Source of the DNA: an uncultured Eubacteriales bacterium
Lineage (GTDB): Bacteria; Bacillota; Clostridia; TANB77; CAG-508
Length of the DNA stretch: 17,218 nucleotides
Direction of reading: 5' to 3'
NCBI GenBank assembly: GCA_902488785.1
Contig: CABTXJ010000009.1
Span: forward strand, 1-17,218
Shown here: one piece after another, positions 15,681 through 17,218 of the stretch
Layout of the letters: every line of letters starts with the position of its first letter
Numbering within the stretch: position 1 is the first letter of the stretch
Made by a program: the position numbers and the translations under genes
The notes under the pieces: model-generated
Databases searched by the model: none
What the model saw: only the letters and a program-made list of their open reading frames with translations
What the model was told of the DNA's origin: nothing

Positions 15681-16337
15681 TTATTCTTTATCCTTATCTT
15701 TATCTTTTTCTTCTTGTTCTTGTTTTTTAGCTTCTTCTCTTTTTTCTTCTATAAATTCATTATATTCTTGAATTGTCATTCCTTGACTTAAAGCATCTAT
15801 TTCTGCTTGTTTCATTTTTCTATTTGATATCTTAGTTATATCAACATTTACTTCATCAATTTCTAAATCAGACGCTTGTTTTATAGCTTCTTTAATTTGT
15901 TCTTGTAATATCTTTGTTACTTGTTTTATTACAGCATCTTTTGAAACAACTGTTTTTACTTTAACTACTAAATTATTATTTTTATTTATTTCTATTTTAG
16001 TATTTGTACTATCTACTCCTGGTAAATCTTTTGCAACATCATTTGCTAAATTTTCTAATGTTGCTGTAGCTATTAATAATTTACCATTCTTATTTTCTAA
16101 CAATATTCCTCTTTGTGCTTTTTCAGCTCTTGGTTGAAAGAATATTCCTTTAATTGCAAATAATCCTAAAATTGCAAATATCACAAATACTATATCTTGT
16201 GATTTATTTACAAATTTTTCTACTGGCTTAAAGACAGACATGTCTATTATACCTTGCATAAGTAATACTGCTATTACTATCATAACTAATATTAAAACTG
16301 AAAATATAAAATATATAAATTTATCTAATTTTTTCAT
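15681..16337 (-). CDS. amaP: AmaP-like Asp23 membrane anchor protein
   Basis: In Staphylococcus AmaP fastens Asp23 to the membrane. This 218-residue homologue has an N-terminal transmembrane helix (about 7-30), a loop with VFKPVEKF, a second helix (about 47-67), then an Asp23-like cytosolic domain in which LLIATATLENLANDVAKDLPGV and VVVKVK-type strands are visible through to DEVNVDITKI at about residue 168. The C-terminus is a long lysine/glutamate tail (about 195-218). GAGG lies 5 bases before the ATG. It lies 86 bases after the asp23-family gene and before the two DUF2273-like genes, giving a full Asp23 membrane module. It may be involved in envelope stress; no stress promoter can be proven here. 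Confidence 0.85.
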   Translation of the reverse strand: MKKLDKFIYFIFSVLILVMIVIAVLLMQGIIDMSVFKPVEKFVNKSQDIVFVIFAILGLFAIKGIFFQPRAEKAQRGILLENKNGKLLIATATLENLANDVAKDLPGVDSTNTKIEINKNNNLVVKVKTVVSKDAVIKQVTKILQEQIKEAIKQASDLEIDEVNVDITKISNRKMKQAEIDALSQGMTIQEYNEFIEEKREEAKKQEQEEKDKDKDKE

Positions 16338-16423
16338 AACTTCCTCTTTTCTAAATATGTGTATTTTTTTACCTTATCTTTTATTATTCCTTGTTACATT
16401 ATTCTAATATTTTATTTAAGTGA

Positions 16424-16876
16424 TTATTCTTTTGAATCTAATGCTTTTCTACTTGCTTCTTCTATCTTTTGTTCCTTTGGATCTCTTATTCCTTGAACAT
16501 GTACATTAACTTCGTTTACTAAAAATCCTGTCATATCCTCAACTTGCTTTTTAAGTTTTGATTGAATTTCAAAAGCTATATCTGGTATTCTCATACCATA
16601 ATCAACATTAATATTAACATCAATTTTAGCTTTGCCATCATTTAGCTCAACTTTTATTCCTTTATTTGCCTTGTTCTTACTTGTAAATGCTCCAAAAATA
16701 TTTCCAACTGTATTTACATTTTGCATTTTATCTATTTCCATTGCAACTATTGATGCTATTACTTCTGGGTCTATTATTAAATCTGTTTTGTTGTCTTTTT
16801 CTTCTACTGTTTTTTCTTGTTTTTTATCTTTAACAGCTTTTTCTTTTTCAACTTCTTTTTTATTTTTTTCTCCCAT
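16424..16876 (-). CDS. Asp23/Gls24 family envelope stress protein
   Basis: This 150-residue soluble protein has a charged N-terminal stretch of about 30 residues (KEVEKEKAVKDKKQEK) and then the Asp23 core: IDPEVIASIVAMEIDKMQNV, a run of strands ending in KAKIDVNINVDYGMRIPDIAFEIQSKLKKQVEDM, and TGFLVNEVNVHVQGI. It matches the YqhY/Asp23/Gls24 family, which binds membrane partners such as AmaP and in Bacillus is linked to fatty-acid synthesis control. A perfect TAGGAGG with ATG 8 bases further on gives strong translation. It is the first gene of the long minus-strand cluster, so the promoter should lie in the 194-base gap upstream, shared with the IS element end. Confidence 0.88.
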   Translation of the reverse strand: MGEKNKKEVEKEKAVKDKKQEKTVEEKDNKTDLIIDPEVIASIVAMEIDKMQNVNTVGNIFGAFTSKNKANKGIKVELNDGKAKIDVNINVDYGMRIPDIAFEIQSKLKKQVEDMTGFLVNEVNVHVQGIRDPKEQKIEEASRKALDSKE

Positions 16877-17016
16877 TATACCACCTCCTAATACATTATT
16901 ATCATATAACTTATACCTACTTTATATATTAAAATTTTAACATATTAATATATATTATACAAATAATACAAACAATATTATTTATTTTAAATAAAAGAAA
17001 TAAAAAAGAGGCATTT
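16877..17016. other. AT-rich intergenic spacer before asp23-family gene
   Basis: The stretch is almost entirely A and T. On the minus strand it must hold the promoter for the asp23-amaP-nusB-xseAB cluster. Several TATAAT-like hexamers are visible (for example near 16954-16959) but none has a good -35 at normal spacing, so I do not assign one. Confidence 0.6.
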
Positions 17017-17021
17017 TGAAG

Positions 17022-17065
17022 TGAACCCAAATTGTTAGACAAATTAGTTTAATAAGGAGGGTTCA
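17022..17065 (+). promoter_or_regulatory. Inverted repeat that can cover the orfA ribosome binding site
   Basis: TGAACCC at 17022-17028, within the terminal repeat, is the exact reverse complement of GGGTTCA at 17059-17065. The latter overlaps the end of the Shine-Dalgarno AAGGAGG (17054-17060). In RNA entering from outside the element the two would pair and mask the binding site, whereas a transcript starting inside would lack the first arm. Confidence 0.5.
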
Positions 17066-17070
17066 TTTTT

Positions 17071-17218
17071 ATGTCAAAATACACAAACGAATTCAAAATA
17101 AAAGTAATTAAACATTGTATAGAAGAACATTATGGATACGGTAGTACCGCTAAATATTTTAATATTCCAAGTATAGAAACAGTAAGAAGATGGTGTAAAC
17201 ATTATGAAGCACATGGAA
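17071..17218 (+). CDS. IS3-family transposase OrfA, 5' part
   Basis: Forty-nine codons are visible before the window ends. They encode a helix-turn-helix DNA-binding start typical of IS3-family OrfA: SKYTNEFKIKVIKHCIEEH followed by GSTAKYFNIPSIETVRRWCKHYEAHG, in which the second and recognition helices are clear. OrfA recognises the terminal repeats and is normally fused to the DDE catalytic OrfB by -1 frameshifting; that region is outside the window. AAGGAGG lies 10 bases before the ATG. The gene reads away from the divergent asp23-family gene. Confidence 0.88.
   Translation, partial: MSKYTNEFKIKVIKHCIEEHYGYGSTAKYFNIPSIETVRRWCKHYEAHG

Larger units (their letters stand above)
17017..17218 (+). 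mobile_element. Left end of an IS3-family (IS150-like) insertion sequence, cut by window edge
   Basis: The sequence from 17017 begins TGAAGTGAACCCAAATTG and continues TTAGACA, which fits the TG-starting terminal inverted repeat of IS150-group elements. The transposase orfA starts 54 bases inside. The flank just outside (to 17016) is AT-rich. The right end and any target-site duplication are beyond the window. Confidence 0.75.

Overview
The window is a very AT-rich stretch of bacterial chromosome. It is most likely from an uncultured gut-type Clostridia/Firmicutes lineage. The evidence is the strong GGAGG-type ribosome binding sites, the asp23-amaP-nusB-xseAB gene neighbourhood, the low GC, and an IS3-family (IS150-like) element at the right edge. 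Nearly all genes are on the minus strand and most are housekeeping.

Layout, left to right. (1) 1-1374 (+): an ATPase-like protein resembling the C-terminal part of TraG/VirD4-type conjugation ATPases, possibly cut by the window edge, ending at a bidirectional terminator. (2) 1470-2429 (-): a GlmU-like UDP-GlcNAc pyrophosphorylase that lacks the acetyltransferase half. (3) 2581-5070 (-): a valyl-tRNA synthetase with archaeal-type sequence features and its own promoter and terminator, but no T-box. (4) 5232-7813 (-): a three-gene cluster in transcription order: a P-loop protein with an Asp23-like C-terminal domain, cytidylate kinase, and a transglutaminase-like protein starting at TTG. (5) 7946-9261 (+): two tandem C39-like cysteine peptidase paralogues, the first without and the second with an export signal, ending at a strong bidirectional terminator. 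(6) 9367-10296 (-): a winged-helix protein resembling replication-relaxation/MobC-type proteins. (7) 10370-16876 (-): a long tightly packed cluster in transcription order asp23, amaP, two tandem small DUF2273-like membrane proteins, nusB, xseA, a membrane-anchored protein, xseB, a second membrane protein, an RluD-type and an RsuA/RluB-type pseudouridine synthase. (8) 17017-17218 (+): the left end of an IS3-family element with the 5' part of orfA.

How the genes fit together. The long minus cluster combines an Asp23 envelope module (soluble Asp23, its membrane anchor AmaP, two DUF2273 proteins) with RNA and DNA maintenance genes (nusB, xseAB, pseudouridine synthases). A second Asp23-like domain appears fused to a P-loop domain about 3 kb beyond the far end of that cluster.

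I see no CRISPR array, tRNA, rRNA or clear prophage. The strongest candidates for something undescribed are the cytosolic/exported C39-like pair behind an operator-like dyad, the P-loop/Asp23 fusion, and the two unknown membrane proteins translationally coupled to the exonuclease VII genes. Several start codons were moved from the first ATG because a Shine-Dalgarno sequence clearly points elsewhere. No intergenic stretch exceeds about 200 bases.
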